Made by a program: the position numbers and the translations under genes. A stretch of DNA of 64,000 nt from JAABRU01 sp050180235. Lineage in GTDB: Bacteria; Desulfobacterota; Desulfobacteria; Desulfobacterales; Desulfococcaceae. The notes beneath the pieces are model-generated. The model saw only the letters and a program-made list of their open reading frames with translations, did not search any database and was not told where the DNA came from. The stretch covers positions 9,716 through 73,715 of the forward strand of contig JBFXEJ010000015.1 of assembly GCA_050180235.1 (NCBI GenBank), read 5' to 3'. Position 1 is the stretch's first letter. The number at the start of each line of letters is the position of its first letter. This document shows positions 53,712 through 62,842 of this stretch, piece after piece.

Positions 53712-55100
53712 TTATCTGATTATAAAACCGGAATCTCGATTGCTAACCAAATTATTTTTTTTTAAGTTATAGTTAGTTGTTTTGATAATAAAAATAATAT
53801 AAATAAAATTTAATGCTATACCTAAATATACCCATGATTTAAGAAAATTCATAAAATCAGAACGTACTGAATTTAATATACCAAAAATAAAAGTAAGATA
53901 AAATATTCCATAAATATTGCTGCCTTTTATCCATTTCAGATAAATAAAATTTGCAATACAGCCTAATATAAAATGTATAACAAAACAGCCAACCAGCCCA
54001 TTTGAATAAATTGCTTCTGCTAAAATGCCAAAATCCTGTCCTCGCCAATGTAACTCATCATGAAGTTTCAGCACTAAAGGCATTCCAAACAAATATTCCC
54101 CCCAAAAAAATTCAGGGAAAAACATATTTCCAATTGCCTGAAAATAATTATAGTAACCTTGCTCACCATACAGCGTAATATATTTAGCCATCTGAGTATT
54201 AACATGTATAGTTGTTACAGGAGCTATAATTCTTTCCACTGTATTATACAAACTATAAGAAACTTCATTTTCTAAAACAACATTCCAGCCCACTGTTCCT
54301 TTTCTTCCCCATGAAAATATTGTCATTAAAAATATGGAACAAACAATAAAAAAAACTGTTCTTTTTTTTACATTTTTAATTTCATTTTTATGTTTATTTG
54401 AAATTATAGTTATAGGCAGTTGTCGCCAATAAATATATCCAACAAATGATAGGAATATAACAAATGCTGCATAACGTCTTCCACCATCAAATCCATTCAT
54501 AATTATAAGAAAAATTTCAGATACAAATCCAAAAAAATACAATTTATGTTCTTTGACATTATCCGACACAAAATATAAAAAAAATCCTAAAGCAATAAAA
54601 TATCCTGATATTGGTAAGATACTAAGATACCAGAACGGCTTGCTATCCAAAAACAATCTTCTGCCACCAATTCCTACCCAATCAAATGATTCAGTCATAC
54701 AATAAACAAGAAGAATATTGGCAATTATATATAATATCCAAATAATAATTTTAATATGGAATTTATTTTTTATATCAAAAACAATGGGTTTTAGATATAA
54801 ATTTTGATCTGAAAATTTTATTTTTATAATATAGTATGATACCATATAGCCAGCCCCGGCTATAAACGAACAGAGCGCCGCATATTTTATATAGTATTTA
54901 TCTATATTGGGAGCTATATAACCTTCCGGGTTAAATATTAAAAAAATTATTGGAATCCAGTATGAGGAAGAAAATAGATATGCCAATATGCCTTGCGGTG
55001 AAAATAAATTTTTTCCATAAAAAATATATGGAGTTAGCCATATGACCAAGTTACCCAATAAAAGAAAAAATAACACATTGTCAATAAGGTATAAATTCAT
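53712..55100 (-). CDS. wzy: Oligosaccharide repeat-unit polymerase (Wzy-like)
   Basis: 462 residues, about 11-12 hydrophobic helices, and a large extracellular loop (about 275-370; IAPVTTIHVNTQMAKYI ... GEYLFGMPLVLKLHDELH). Wzy proteins show little primary sequence conservation, so the call rests on topology, size, and position beside the flippase. Very AT-rich compared with the rest of the window, suggesting lateral acquisition. In the 195-bp gap upstream (55101-55295) a GC-richer fragment of unknown origin is present. Confidence 0.75.
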   Translation of the reverse strand: MNLYLIDNVLFFLLLGNLVIWLTPYIFYGKNLFSPQGILAYLFSSSYWIPIIFLIFNPEGYIAPNIDKYYIKYAALCSFIAGAGYMVSYYIIKIKFSDQNLYLKPIVFDIKNKFHIKIIIWILYIIANILLVYCMTESFDWVGIGGRRLFLDSKPFWYLSILPISGYFIALGFFLYFVSDNVKEHKLYFFGFVSEIFLIIMNGFDGGRRYAAFVIFLSFVGYIYWRQLPITIISNKHKNEIKNVKKRTVFFIVCSIFLMTIFSWGRKGTVGWNVVLENEVSYSLYNTVERIIAPVTTIHVNTQMAKYITLYGEQGYYNYFQAIGNMFFPEFFWGEYLFGMPLVLKLHDELHWRGQDFGILAEAIYSNGLVGCFVIHFILGCIANFIYLKWIKGSNIYGIFYLTFIFGILNSVRSDFMNFLKSWVYLGIALNFIYIIFIIKTTNYNLKKNNLVSNRDSGFIIR

Positions 55101-55295
55101 AATTATTCCTGCAAAAATTCAGTGATGGAAACTGGAAAGGGATATTTCTTTTAATTTCGGAATTCCGCATACGGAGCCCCCGCAGTCTTTTCCGTGCAGG
55201 GACACCTACAGCAGAGTTCTGATCGGACTGAAAACAGCCGCATGCAAAAACCTAACCGGACATTACTGGCAAAAATTCAAACTTCATAATTTGTC

Positions 55296-55994
55296 TTAAA
55301 AATCATAATTTAACATTTGAATATCATCTTTATATACTTTAAAAATAATATCTTTTGTTTTCGACGAATAATAATCTGAATAATGACTATGTTCAGTTTT
55401 ATTTAGTAATGGTAACACAGCATCTATTCCTATTTTCTGGCAAATCGCCCTAAAATCACTATCAATATTTTCATACTTCCCTAAAAAATCGAGCCCTATA
55501 TCACCTTTCAAATTAGTTATATATTTCATTTGGGGGAAAAAAAAATAATGATTATTAACATTATCTCTATTTACCCAATTAATTACAAAATTTTCAAAAT
55601 TTTCATACAAGGCAATAAAACCCAAACTGTGATATTTATCTTTTAAATACGATTTTTTAGCGTAAAGATATGATGATACTATTCGATCCCATGGATTGCG
55701 AACAAAAGAAAATTTAAAATAATAGCTGAATTTTTTTTCATCTTTTACTTCAAAAGATGAAAGGCAATAATGATAAGGATCTTCACCATATAGTGCAGTA
55801 CCTATACTCGTACCTGCTACCTTGGGAATATGAATATAAATCGTTTTAGTTTTATCAAAATATGGCCTGTAAATTTTATTTGGATTATAAATAGGATTCC
55901 TTAATTGTAATATTTTGTCACGTAATTTTTCTCCAATATTATGGTAATATATTCGTTTCAAATTATCCTTAATAATCCCATATCGTTTTTTCAT
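55296..55994 (-). CDS. Sulfotransferase family 2-like protein
   Basis: 232 residues. PAPS-binding motifs are clear: 5'-phosphosulfate loop IHIPKVAGTSIG (about 53-64) and 3'-phosphate site FSFVRNPWDRIVSSY (about 93-107). The family includes carbohydrate sulfotransferases. The stop-start overlap with the flippase (ATGA) shows operon expression. The surface polymer may therefore carry sulfate esters, rare in bacterial O-antigens. AT-rich like its neighbours. Confidence 0.88.
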   Translation of the reverse strand: MKKRYGIIKDNLKRIYYHNIGEKLRDKILQLRNPIYNPNKIYRPYFDKTKTIYIHIPKVAGTSIGTALYGEDPYHYCLSSFEVKDEKKFSYYFKFSFVRNPWDRIVSSYLYAKKSYLKDKYHSLGFIALYENFENFVINWVNRDNVNNHYFFFPQMKYITNLKGDIGLDFLGKYENIDSDFRAICQKIGIDAVLPLLNKTEHSHYSDYYSSKTKDIIFKVYKDDIQMLNYDF

Positions 55995-57355
55995 AACATC
56001 TTCTCCTTTCTAATTTGATAAAGCAATTGATATAATCCATGAAAAATTGTTGGATTAAGTTCTATATATTTTATAGAAAAAAATAACATAATAATATTCC
56101 AAAGACATATTGTGATCGATGATATCCAAGCTGCACCGATTACCAAATAATTTTCGATAAGTATTTTTCCTAAAATAACATTTATTAACATTGAAAAAAA
56201 AACAATTTTTACCGCATAACTATGATGATCAGTCATATTCATTAACAAACCGACAGAACCGCATAGTGCATTTATTATCTGCCCCCCGCACATAATCACC
56301 AATGGAATATAGCCGCATACAAAATCAGAACCAAATAAATTTAATATATATTTTCCAAAAACAGTCAAAATAAAAACAGCCACAATGGTACATATAAAAA
56401 TTCCCCAAGCTGCGATATTCAATATTCTCTGGAGTTCCTGCTTCTGACCGGAATGATATAACTCAGCTATCATCGGAGCGGCTATTGCATTTACAGCAAT
56501 CAGACCAAAAGAAACAAGAGCCATAATACGGGAAACAGCCCCGTAAACAGCGATATCTTCAGAAGAAGCATAAAATCCAAGAATAATTATTGGAGAATTG
56601 TTGATTATAACATTCATGCCCCCCATCAGCAACATAGAAAAAGAAATGCTCTTCCATTCCGGCTTGTTGGTAACAGATTGAACCGTATTGATTTTTTCAT
56701 TTTTTTTGTTATTGCACCACAATGCCATCAATCCGAATGATAAAACTATTGCAATCAAATTAAACAGCCATGCCTGCCATGACAAAATTTCATCAAATAC
56801 AAAAAATATAATACCGCAGCCGATACATAATCCTATGGAACGAACTATGGCATCCGGCATTTCCGCCAGTCCAACATGACGATATGCTCTTAAAATTGCC
56901 TGCTGAATGCCAACCCAGGAATACACTGGCAATGCCATTAACATCAGCCAAAAAGATTGAGACAATTTGAAATGCGATTCTTTGAATCCAAACCATACTA
57001 TCAGAGCAGTTATCACGCTGATTCCGATCCCGGCAATACATACCCGGATTCTTGCATACCTGAGAAGACCTTTTAATAATCCCCATTTATTATTGATCAT
57101 GTATTCCGGAATCAGCCGCACCAAAGAAGTATCCAGTCCCTGTCTTGCAAAGATAGCCAGAATCGTCATCCAAGTCATGGCATAGACAAAATAACCGTAT
57201 TCCTCTGCGCCCAGAATTCTTGCCAAAAAAACCTGAGTACCAAACATAATCCCGATACCCACAGATTTGATGAGAAACACGGAACCAGCACCGGAAAAAA
57301 GGGAACGGGTATTTTTGTTCTGAAAAAATATTTTCAGTTTTTCATTATAAATCAT
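55991..57355 (-). CDS. wzx: Polysaccharide flippase (Wzx-like, MATE/MOP superfamily)
   Basis: 454 residues, 12-14 transmembrane helices. Early motif GSVFLIKSVGIGIMFGTQVFLARILG (split here as GSVFLIKSV and GTQVFLARILGAEEYG, about 22-53) is the Polysacc_synt/RfbX signature. It moves undecaprenyl-linked repeat units across the inner membrane for Wzy polymerisation. Start 7 bp from the stop of the glycosidase-like gene. AT-rich. Confidence 0.9.
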   Translation of the reverse strand: MIYNEKLKIFFQNKNTRSLFSGAGSVFLIKSVGIGIMFGTQVFLARILGAEEYGYFVYAMTWMTILAIFARQGLDTSLVRLIPEYMINNKWGLLKGLLRYARIRVCIAGIGISVITALIVWFGFKESHFKLSQSFWLMLMALPVYSWVGIQQAILRAYRHVGLAEMPDAIVRSIGLCIGCGIIFFVFDEILSWQAWLFNLIAIVLSFGLMALWCNNKKNEKINTVQSVTNKPEWKSISFSMLLMGGMNVIINNSPIIILGFYASSEDIAVYGAVSRIMALVSFGLIAVNAIAAPMIAELYHSGQKQELQRILNIAAWGIFICTIVAVFILTVFGKYILNLFGSDFVCGYIPLVIMCGGQIINALCGSVGLLMNMTDHHSYAVKIVFFSMLINVILGKILIENYLVIGAAWISSITICLWNIIMLFFSIKYIELNPTIFHGLYQLLYQIRKEKML

Positions 57356-57362
57356 AAATTAA

Positions 57363-58211
57363 TTACCATTTCTTACAAACCGCTTTTATGCTATCAACGG
57401 AATATGACAGATTTGGGCTTTCCGGCTTCTGCATCCATCGCAGATTCAGTGAGACAATCTTACCATAATCAAAATAACGAAGTGCCCTTTTGATATTATA
57501 TTCTGAATGTTTAAACTCCAAAAGCAATCGTTCGGCATTTGTCTTGGGAATAATAATGGTTTTCTGACCGGTAAAATTCAAATCAATATAATGATCCCGA
57601 AACTGCATGCGGTTATCTTCAAGTTGAACATTCAGAACAGGATACGGGGGCCGGACATCTTTCATAGAACCTTTTGCAGAAACAGTAACAGACAGTGCCT
57701 GATGATCCCGCAAATCCTGAAAGACAACAGGGAGTTCAGGATCAGTAAAATTCAGTGGACTCTTACAATCTGTTTCGTTTGCCGGTTTATCTCTGAAATA
57801 AACACTGCATATCAAGGCCCCTGGTTTGAAGACTTTCGTATCTGAAACAGGGAGTTCCAGCATTTTTTCTCCCTGAAAAAGCAATCGTTCTTTTTTTTTG
57901 AACAATCCCATAGTGTCCGATTCCAAACAATTTTCATCTTGACCGCTCACTCCCTTGTCTTGAACCTCTTCTGGAGATACGGATTTCAGTCCCACATTGC
58001 CTGATGAATCAAACAAAATCCAATTCCCTGTTTTGAGTTTATCCTTTTGGATTTCGGAGATAATCCGGCTCTGCTTCAGGTCTTCAATCTGTTTTAATTT
58101 TTTAAATATGGTATTGCTCAGTCCGTTATTTTCGATTTTTTTCAAATTGGTCTGAATCGAAATAGGAACGTCAAAAGCAATCATTCTCGCGCCATAATGC
58201 TCTATATCCAT
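57363..58211 (-). CDS. Glycosidase-like protein, C-terminal part (separated by MITE)
   Basis: ~282 residues from the ATG in the restored target duplication; no independent ribosome-binding site or signal peptide. Beta-rich with no catalytic motif (VYFRDKPANETD, FTDPELPVVFQDL). It is the continuation of the frame at 58370-60055: deleting the 192-bp element and one 8-bp duplicate joins ...ATTVM to DIEHYGARM in frame. It is probably not expressed as a useful protein while the insert is present. Confidence 0.7.
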   Translation of the reverse strand: MDIEHYGARMIAFDVPISIQTNLKKIENNGLSNTIFKKLKQIEDLKQSRIISEIQKDKLKTGNWILFDSSGNVGLKSVSPEEVQDKGVSGQDENCLESDTMGLFKKKERLLFQGEKMLELPVSDTKVFKPGALICSVYFRDKPANETDCKSPLNFTDPELPVVFQDLRDHQALSVTVSAKGSMKDVRPPYPVLNVQLEDNRMQFRDHYIDLNFTGQKTIIIPKTNAERLLLEFKHSEYNIKRALRYFDYGKIVSLNLRWMQKPESPNLSYSVDSIKAVCKKW

Positions 58212-58216
58212 TACTG

Positions 58217-58408
58217 GGTAGTGGGTCTGCACATACTGACAAAAAATTAACTATTTGATATTATTATATTTTAAAAAATATACTGATTTTTGTCTATACA
58301 TAATAAATACAAATAGTTATACGATACATCCATGATACTGCTTATACTGATTATAAATAAAATATTGATTTATATATTAAAAAAATCAGTATGAGCAGTC
58401 CCACTACC
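58217..58408. mobile_element. IS1-related MITE, 192 bp, TSD CATTACTG, splitting a gene
   Basis: GGTAGTGGGTCTGCACATAC and its near-complement at the right end (24 bp, two mismatches) enclose an AT-rich core. CATTACTG is duplicated at 58209-58216 and 58409-58416. Outer nine bases GGTAGTGGG equal those of the IS1-family element at 63797. It lies within a single ancestral gene. Confidence 0.9.
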
Positions 58409-60055
58409 CATTACTGTTGTTGCCGGATGATCCAATCCGCCTGATAAAAGTCCGCACCATCCCAGTTCCGCAGGCATGAAATTATCTCTGTAATTTTGCA
58501 TCCGTTTAAGTTTGTGATAATCCATATATGCTTTTACCTCTATGGCAGCATGGTCATCGCAGGTTCCACGGGATATAATATGCCACAGCCAGTGACTCAG
58601 ACCAGATCCCTGAAAAAGAACATCCCTTTTCAGCCGCTTCCAGATAGCTGCCTGCTGCTGCCCCACATAAAACCAGCCCGGTTTATTTGCATGATTGAGT
58701 TCTCCACCGTCAAAATAAATCATGTCAAACCCGCACTGATTGAAAATTTCCGCTATTCTGTCCGCTATCTGATCTTTCAGGGAAGTTTTGAGGTCAGCCA
58801 GATAAGAACCTGCCCCCTGCGCCAGACGACTGATCGAAACTCCGGCTTTGTGTGATTTTTTCAGAGTTCCGTAAGAACCTCTTTTACATCCTGAAAATGA
58901 ACCGGAATTGCTGATTACCGGATCATTGCAGCGAATAATTTCATCTTCAATCTGAATATCAATGCCCTGTCTTAAAACAGAAGGAATATGTTTCTGATTC
59001 TCTGAAAAATCATCAATTTTGTCTGTTGCCGGAATCGCTGTTTCTGCCGCATCTATATCATGAGCCAGAATTGTTTCTGCATTTTTTAAAAGACGTGAAT
59101 CCGGTTTTGGCCGGACAAGGGGATCATTTTTTCCCACAAGACTTGTCATCATGTGCATACCCACTTTTAAACCCTGTGCATGAAATTTGTCAACAGTCTT
59201 TTTCAAACTTTCTTCACCCAGAGGGAAATTTTTTCTGTTGATGGGATAGCTGCCCCGTGACTCTGCCCATGATGACCAGGGAATCAGCACATATTTGAAG
59301 CCCCCCAATTTGGCATAGGCAATGACCTTATCAGCAGTTTTTTCTGTCAAATTGATAAAAAGATAATTGCTTTGAACATCAGGAGACTGCTTGGCCCACT
59401 GTCCGTTTATGGTTGGTGATGGCAAATTATACAATTTTTCAATTTCCTGCACAGCATCAGGAAAAGATGATGTCGGCACAGCAATAAGGGCCACTTTTTC
59501 ACCAACCATACCGAATTGAGGATATACCGTAGAAGAAAGAGTATTATTGCCCTTAACCTGTGAATTCACCCTTTCACTGAGGGCCATCAGGCAAATCGTT
59601 ATTTCATCATTCCAATGGGCAGCAATAATGGAACCTGTTCTTGGAAATGCAGCAGTCTGGATATTGCATAATTCAATGCTGTCAGGTTCCGTCCCCTTTA
59701 ATGATTTCAGTTCAAGAAGAATATGGGTATCAAAAGCCATTATCCGATAATTTGCAACAATACCGGTTTCCCCAAACTTTGCAGCAAAAGAATCACCTTC
59801 ACGGCTCAATTCTGTCACCGGGTATGTTTTCCCGGATTTAGTAAGATTGGCAAATGGGGACGGTTTACCTGCAATCCAGTCTTTTCCCGTATTTTTTTCC
59901 TGAAGACTTACATTAAATCCATATGAATTGATTACATGTTTTATATTTTTTGTTTCAAAGGCAAACTCTTCTGAAAGAACTTCGGATTGCAGAAAAAACA
60001 GATTCATGCCGATTGCAAAGGCACACAGCAAAAAATATGCTTTTATTTTACTCAT
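58370..60055 (-). CDS. Secreted glycosidase-like protein, N-terminal part (truncated by MITE)
   Basis: 561 residues from the ATG after AAGGA; the final ~13 are encoded by the MITE. Signal peptide about 1-26. An N-terminal beta-sandwich precedes a TIM-barrel-like region (about 250-545) with KYVLIPWSSWAESRGSYP, GLKVGMHMM and GFDMIYFDGGELNH, resembling alpha-galactosidase-type barrels where Asp-rich strand ends are catalytic. The undisturbed gene would encode 830 residues. Its position next to wzx suggests trimming or turnover of the secreted polymer. Family assignment is tentative. Confidence 0.65.
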   Translation of the reverse strand: MSKIKAYFLLCAFAIGMNLFFLQSEVLSEEFAFETKNIKHVINSYGFNVSLQEKNTGKDWIAGKPSPFANLTKSGKTYPVTELSREGDSFAAKFGETGIVANYRIMAFDTHILLELKSLKGTEPDSIELCNIQTAAFPRTGSIIAAHWNDEITICLMALSERVNSQVKGNNTLSSTVYPQFGMVGEKVALIAVPTSSFPDAVQEIEKLYNLPSPTINGQWAKQSPDVQSNYLFINLTEKTADKVIAYAKLGGFKYVLIPWSSWAESRGSYPINRKNFPLGEESLKKTVDKFHAQGLKVGMHMMTSLVGKNDPLVRPKPDSRLLKNAETILAHDIDAAETAIPATDKIDDFSENQKHIPSVLRQGIDIQIEDEIIRCNDPVISNSGSFSGCKRGSYGTLKKSHKAGVSISRLAQGAGSYLADLKTSLKDQIADRIAEIFNQCGFDMIYFDGGELNHANKPGWFYVGQQQAAIWKRLKRDVLFQGSGLSHWLWHIISRGTCDDHAAIEVKAYMDYHKLKRMQNYRDNFMPAELGWCGLLSGGLDHPATTVMGSGTAHTDFFNI

Positions 60056-60111
60056 CAATATATCCTTCAACAGCATAAATATAAACTTATTTGAGATGGA
60101 AACCTTCATAT

Positions 60112-60606
60112 CACAAACGGATGATCAAAGCAATGGGGTAAAAACTGTATTCAGGGACATGGAAAATCCGCTATAAGTATAATACTCTGAAATCAAAAAT
60201 AATATCTTTAAATACCTCTTTGACTGAATAACTTCGGCGGATGATGCCATTCCGGTTAAACCGTAATCAAAAGGATTCAGCAGCCTTGCCGGTATTGCCG
60301 TAACCCCCTAACAATGAAGCCCGTCCCTGTTTTCCAAACCGGAAAACCGATAACCATCTGATGCCGGATATTTCATCTGTAAACAAAAAAATCATCCCTT
60401 TGTTTTTTGCCTGCGAATAAATCAGTCGATCAAAAATATCCCGTTGGAGAAAACGGATCAGGAATACCAATGAAACCGCTCTGTTTTCTCACAACCCTCA
60501 ATAATTCCAAAACCCTGACAAATCCGAATTTCAGATGTACATTACCACAAACCGGATGAACAAATCAATGGGTTGCCGAATGTATTCAGCGGCAGGAAAA
60601 GTCCGC
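60112..60606. repeat. Two copies of a dispersed ~105-bp repeat
   Basis: Copies at 60112-60171 (partial) and 60498-60606 share CACAAACCGGATGAACAAA, CAATGGG and TATTCAGCGGCAGGAAAA with copies at 61647-61754 and 63647-63764. The rest of the gap 60056-60976 shows no supportable gene. Confidence 0.6.
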
Positions 60607-60976
60607 ATCTTCATCATCTGAATGACGTCTCTTTTTTATTAACCGCCAGTTCAGCAATCTTTCCGGCAATCTCAGTCTTTGACTGCCGCAGCAGTTTTAT
60701 TTCTGATCCGGTCAGCATCCGGGGTTTTGAGCAGATTAACGTGCCTCAGACTCTGTAAGGCAGTCAAATCCGAATCTTTGATACCACCATGTTTCAGGTT
60801 CTTTTCCATGTTTTAACCTCAATGCTTCAGGTGTTTCAGGTTTCAAAGCAGGAGATGCTGAGTAAGTCCTGCCCGTCAATACTGTGGCGCCGATAGCGAC
60901 AGGCGTGAAAAGCTATCTGCCTGAAACTCTCTGATTCATCAAAAGTAAGATACACCCAGCACAAGGCGGGCACCCG

Positions 60977-61228
60977 TTAATAATTTCTGAGCTGCCTCAG
61001 TAATTCATCTTTCGGAATCTGACACCACAGCGATATTTTTCCCAAAATATCTGAAAGAGTGCCTTTAGCAGCAGGATCATGATTGGGTATGGTAATTTTG
61101 TGTTTTCCCAAAGGAGTCTCTTTCATCAGACGCACATGGCTGCCTCTCTGCCGGACAACTTCGTATCCCAGTATCTGAAGAAAACGGATCAGATTTCTGC
61201 CTGTAACTGCCGGGAGTTTTTCAGACAT
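60977..61228 (-). CDS. hicA: HicA-family mRNA interferase toxin
   Basis: 83 residues. dsRBD-like HicA fold: KLPAVTGRNLIRFLQILGYE, then the catalytic histidine in QRGSHVRL (about 28-35), and IPNHDPAAKGTL. It overlaps the upstream antitoxin gene by 8 bp. It cleaves mRNA when free of HicB. Confidence 0.9.
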   Translation of the reverse strand: MSEKLPAVTGRNLIRFLQILGYEVVRQRGSHVRLMKETPLGKHKITIPNHDPAAKGTLSDILGKISLWCQIPKDELLRQLRNY

Positions 61229-61448
61229 GAATTTCTCCCAGATCCATCATACTGAAAACAGACGGAGCCGGATCGTAAACAGCCACAGCATCGGGATCAT
61301 CCTCAAAGTGCAGCACCAGAGCCTCTTTGAGATTTCTGACAGCATCATCAATGGTTTTTCCCTGTGTGAAAACATCAAAATCCATGCACCTGGCACAATA
61401 ATATTCTCCGTCATGATAAATTTCTGACGTGATAATTTTTTTCATCAC
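61221..61448 (-). CDS. hicB: HicB-family antitoxin
   Basis: 75 residues. Partial RNase-H-like HicB fold: IYHDGEYYCARCMDFDVFTQ and GKTIDDAVRNLKEAL. There is no C-terminal DNA-binding domain, so it is the short type that only neutralises toxin. Antitoxin-first order, overlapping hicA. Confidence 0.9.
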   Translation of the reverse strand: MMKKIITSEIYHDGEYYCARCMDFDVFTQGKTIDDAVRNLKEALVLHFEDDPDAVAVYDPAPSVFSMMDLGEIHV

Positions 61449-61484
61449 TTTTTCCTCTGAGAATTATGTTTTTATATTGGTAAA

Positions 61485-61598
61485 TTAAGAAGTTTCAGGA
61501 TGCGGTGACAATATCAGAACACCCGCAGCACTGATAACAAGAAACACCGCAGCACCGGTCAGTAAATGTTTGGATACAGATTTTATCTGATATTTCAT
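61485..61598 (-). CDS. 37-residue membrane peptide
   Basis: MKYQIKSVSKHLLTGAAVF followed by LVISAAGVLILSPHPETS: a basic start and a single transmembrane helix, with AGGAAG 9 bp upstream. A closely related but longer frame exists at 63327-63600. This copy ends early, so it may be a truncated relic or a genuine small membrane peptide. Confidence 0.4.
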   Translation of the reverse strand: MKYQIKSVSKHLLTGAAVFLVISAAGVLILSPHPETS

Positions 61599-61646
61599 TT
61601 GCCTATACTTCCTGAAACCGCCCTGTATTCTCTTCTGTCGCGACCG

Positions 61647-61754
61647 TCAATAATTCCAAAACCCTGACAAATCCGAATTTCAGATACACATTAGCACAAA
61701 CCGGATGAACAAATCAATGGGTTGCAAGCGTATTCAACAGCAGGAAAAGTCCGC
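61647..61754. repeat. Dispersed ~105-bp repeat (third copy)
   Basis: Begins TCAATAATTCCAAAACCCTG, as do the copies at 60498 and 63647. Together with the adjacent small-peptide region (61498-61646) it forms a ~260-bp block repeated at 63500-63764. Confidence 0.65.
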
Positions 61755-61787
61755 TGTCGGCTCATTGTCTGAATCCATACAGCATCC

Positions 61788-62068
61788 TTAATCTTTTCTT
61801 TCAATTCCTTTTGAGCGTAATCTGAGATTTGTTTCTTTCTTTGCCTTGGCGATTCGATTTCTGATTTCGTCAGCCGATCTGAAACCGGTAAGGTAATTTG
61901 CTTCATTGGCGGTGAGAGCAGCCGGGACAGTTCCGAAGATTTCTCTGATTTCACTGCCGAACCTCTTTTCTGTTATTTTGAATAAAAATCCTCATCAGAA
62001 ATTCCATGCTCAGAAGTCAGCATCAGCTTTCGCCTGACTGCCCGAATCATCCTGTCTGACGGGGTTTG
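61788..62068 (-). pseudogene. Frameshifted small gene of unknown family
   Basis: Two frames join if one A is restored in the run TCAAAATAACAG: LQTPSDRMIRAVRRKLMLTS, SEHGISDEDFYSK, then ITEKRFGSEIREIFGTVP, AALTANEANYLTGFRSADEI and RNRIAKAKKETNLRLRSK up to TAA. The second frame is more natural than the 87-residue frame that overlaps it. No family recognised. Placed among TA modules. Confidence 0.4.
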
Positions 62069-62098
62069 CAATCCTGTCAGACAGAAGAGATAATTTTT

Positions 62099-62223
62099 AA
62101 CCCAAGTTGCTACCTATAAAATTATAAACATCATATAAACAGGATGTTATAAAAAAACGGTAATTTTGCCTAAAATTCGCTGCCTGATATTATTGAATTT
62201 TTCCATAGGTAGCAACTTGAGTT
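62099..62223. mobile_element. MITE with AACYCAAGTTGCTACCTAT termini
   Basis: AACCCAAGTTGCTACCTAT and the complement of AACTCAAGTTGCTACCTAT bound a 125-bp AT-rich core. AATTTTT flanks both ends (62092-62098, 62224-62230), a likely 7-bp target duplication. The right duplicate overlaps the stop codon of the hicA-like gene. Confidence 0.75.
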
Positions 62224-62228
62224 AATTT

Positions 62229-62459
62229 TTAACACTCTTCCAAATACCGGAAATAATCATCCCGGCTCATTTTTGCGGAGCGGAGATTATTCTGAATGAC
62301 AAACGGATCAATCAGCGTATTATGCACCGGAATAACGACAGGTCTGACGCCTTCTTTAACATAAATTCTGTGAGAACCGTTTTGACGGGCAAACTTAAAA
62401 CCGGCAGACAGAAATACACATTCAAGTTTTTTCCAATGTATCGGTGCTATGCGCGACAT
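62229..62459 (-). CDS. HicA-like toxin (second module)
   Basis: 76 residues. HicA pattern with LSAGFKFARQNGSHRIYVK (catalytic His about 31) and VVIPVHNTLIDPFVI. It overlaps its antitoxin by 13 bp. The stop codon lies in the duplicated target of a MITE, so the last residues may have shifted. Confidence 0.8.
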   Translation of the reverse strand: MSRIAPIHWKKLECVFLSAGFKFARQNGSHRIYVKEGVRPVVIPVHNTLIDPFVIQNNLRSAKMSRDDYFRYLEEC

Positions 62460-62773
62460 TCTTTCAACTTTTCCCTGTACAGCATCAACGGCAGCGGTAT
62501 TTCAATAAAATCACCCTCCGGCTCAGGATCATCCGGCATACTGCTTACAGACACGGGAACAAAACCGCAGTCTTTTAGCACCTGTGAAAGTGTTCCTGTT
62601 TCATAACACGCGATTATAAAACCTGTAACGGCTTCAATTAAATTTGATTTCGCTTCTTCAGGCGTATCTCCCTGAGATGATACATCAAGTGCATGACAAT
62701 AGGAAACATACGCAGTTTCCCCCCTGAAAATATTTACCGGAACTTTAATATCAAAATGAATAACCGGGTTCAT
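62447..62773 (-). CDS. HicB-like antitoxin (second module)
   Basis: 108 residues. HicB core: FRGETAYVSYCHALDVSSQG and DTPEEAKSNLIEAVTGFIIA. The C-terminal GFVPVSVSSMPDDPEPEGDF tail is a non-DNA-binding extension. Precedes and overlaps the hicA-like gene. Confidence 0.8.
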   Translation of the reverse strand: MNPVIHFDIKVPVNIFRGETAYVSYCHALDVSSQGDTPEEAKSNLIEAVTGFIIACYETGTLSQVLKDCGFVPVSVSSMPDDPEPEGDFIEIPLPLMLYREKLKECRA

Positions 62774-62842
62774 ATATCTTCCCCTTCAGATATTCTCTGT
62801 TATTTTTTTGCCGGAGATAACAACATTCTGTATTTGACAGGT

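Noticed and set aside
55140..55290. GC-richer fragment between wzy and the sulfotransferase gene, possibly a transposase tail
   Set aside because: A short frame is open but no motif ties it to a known family.
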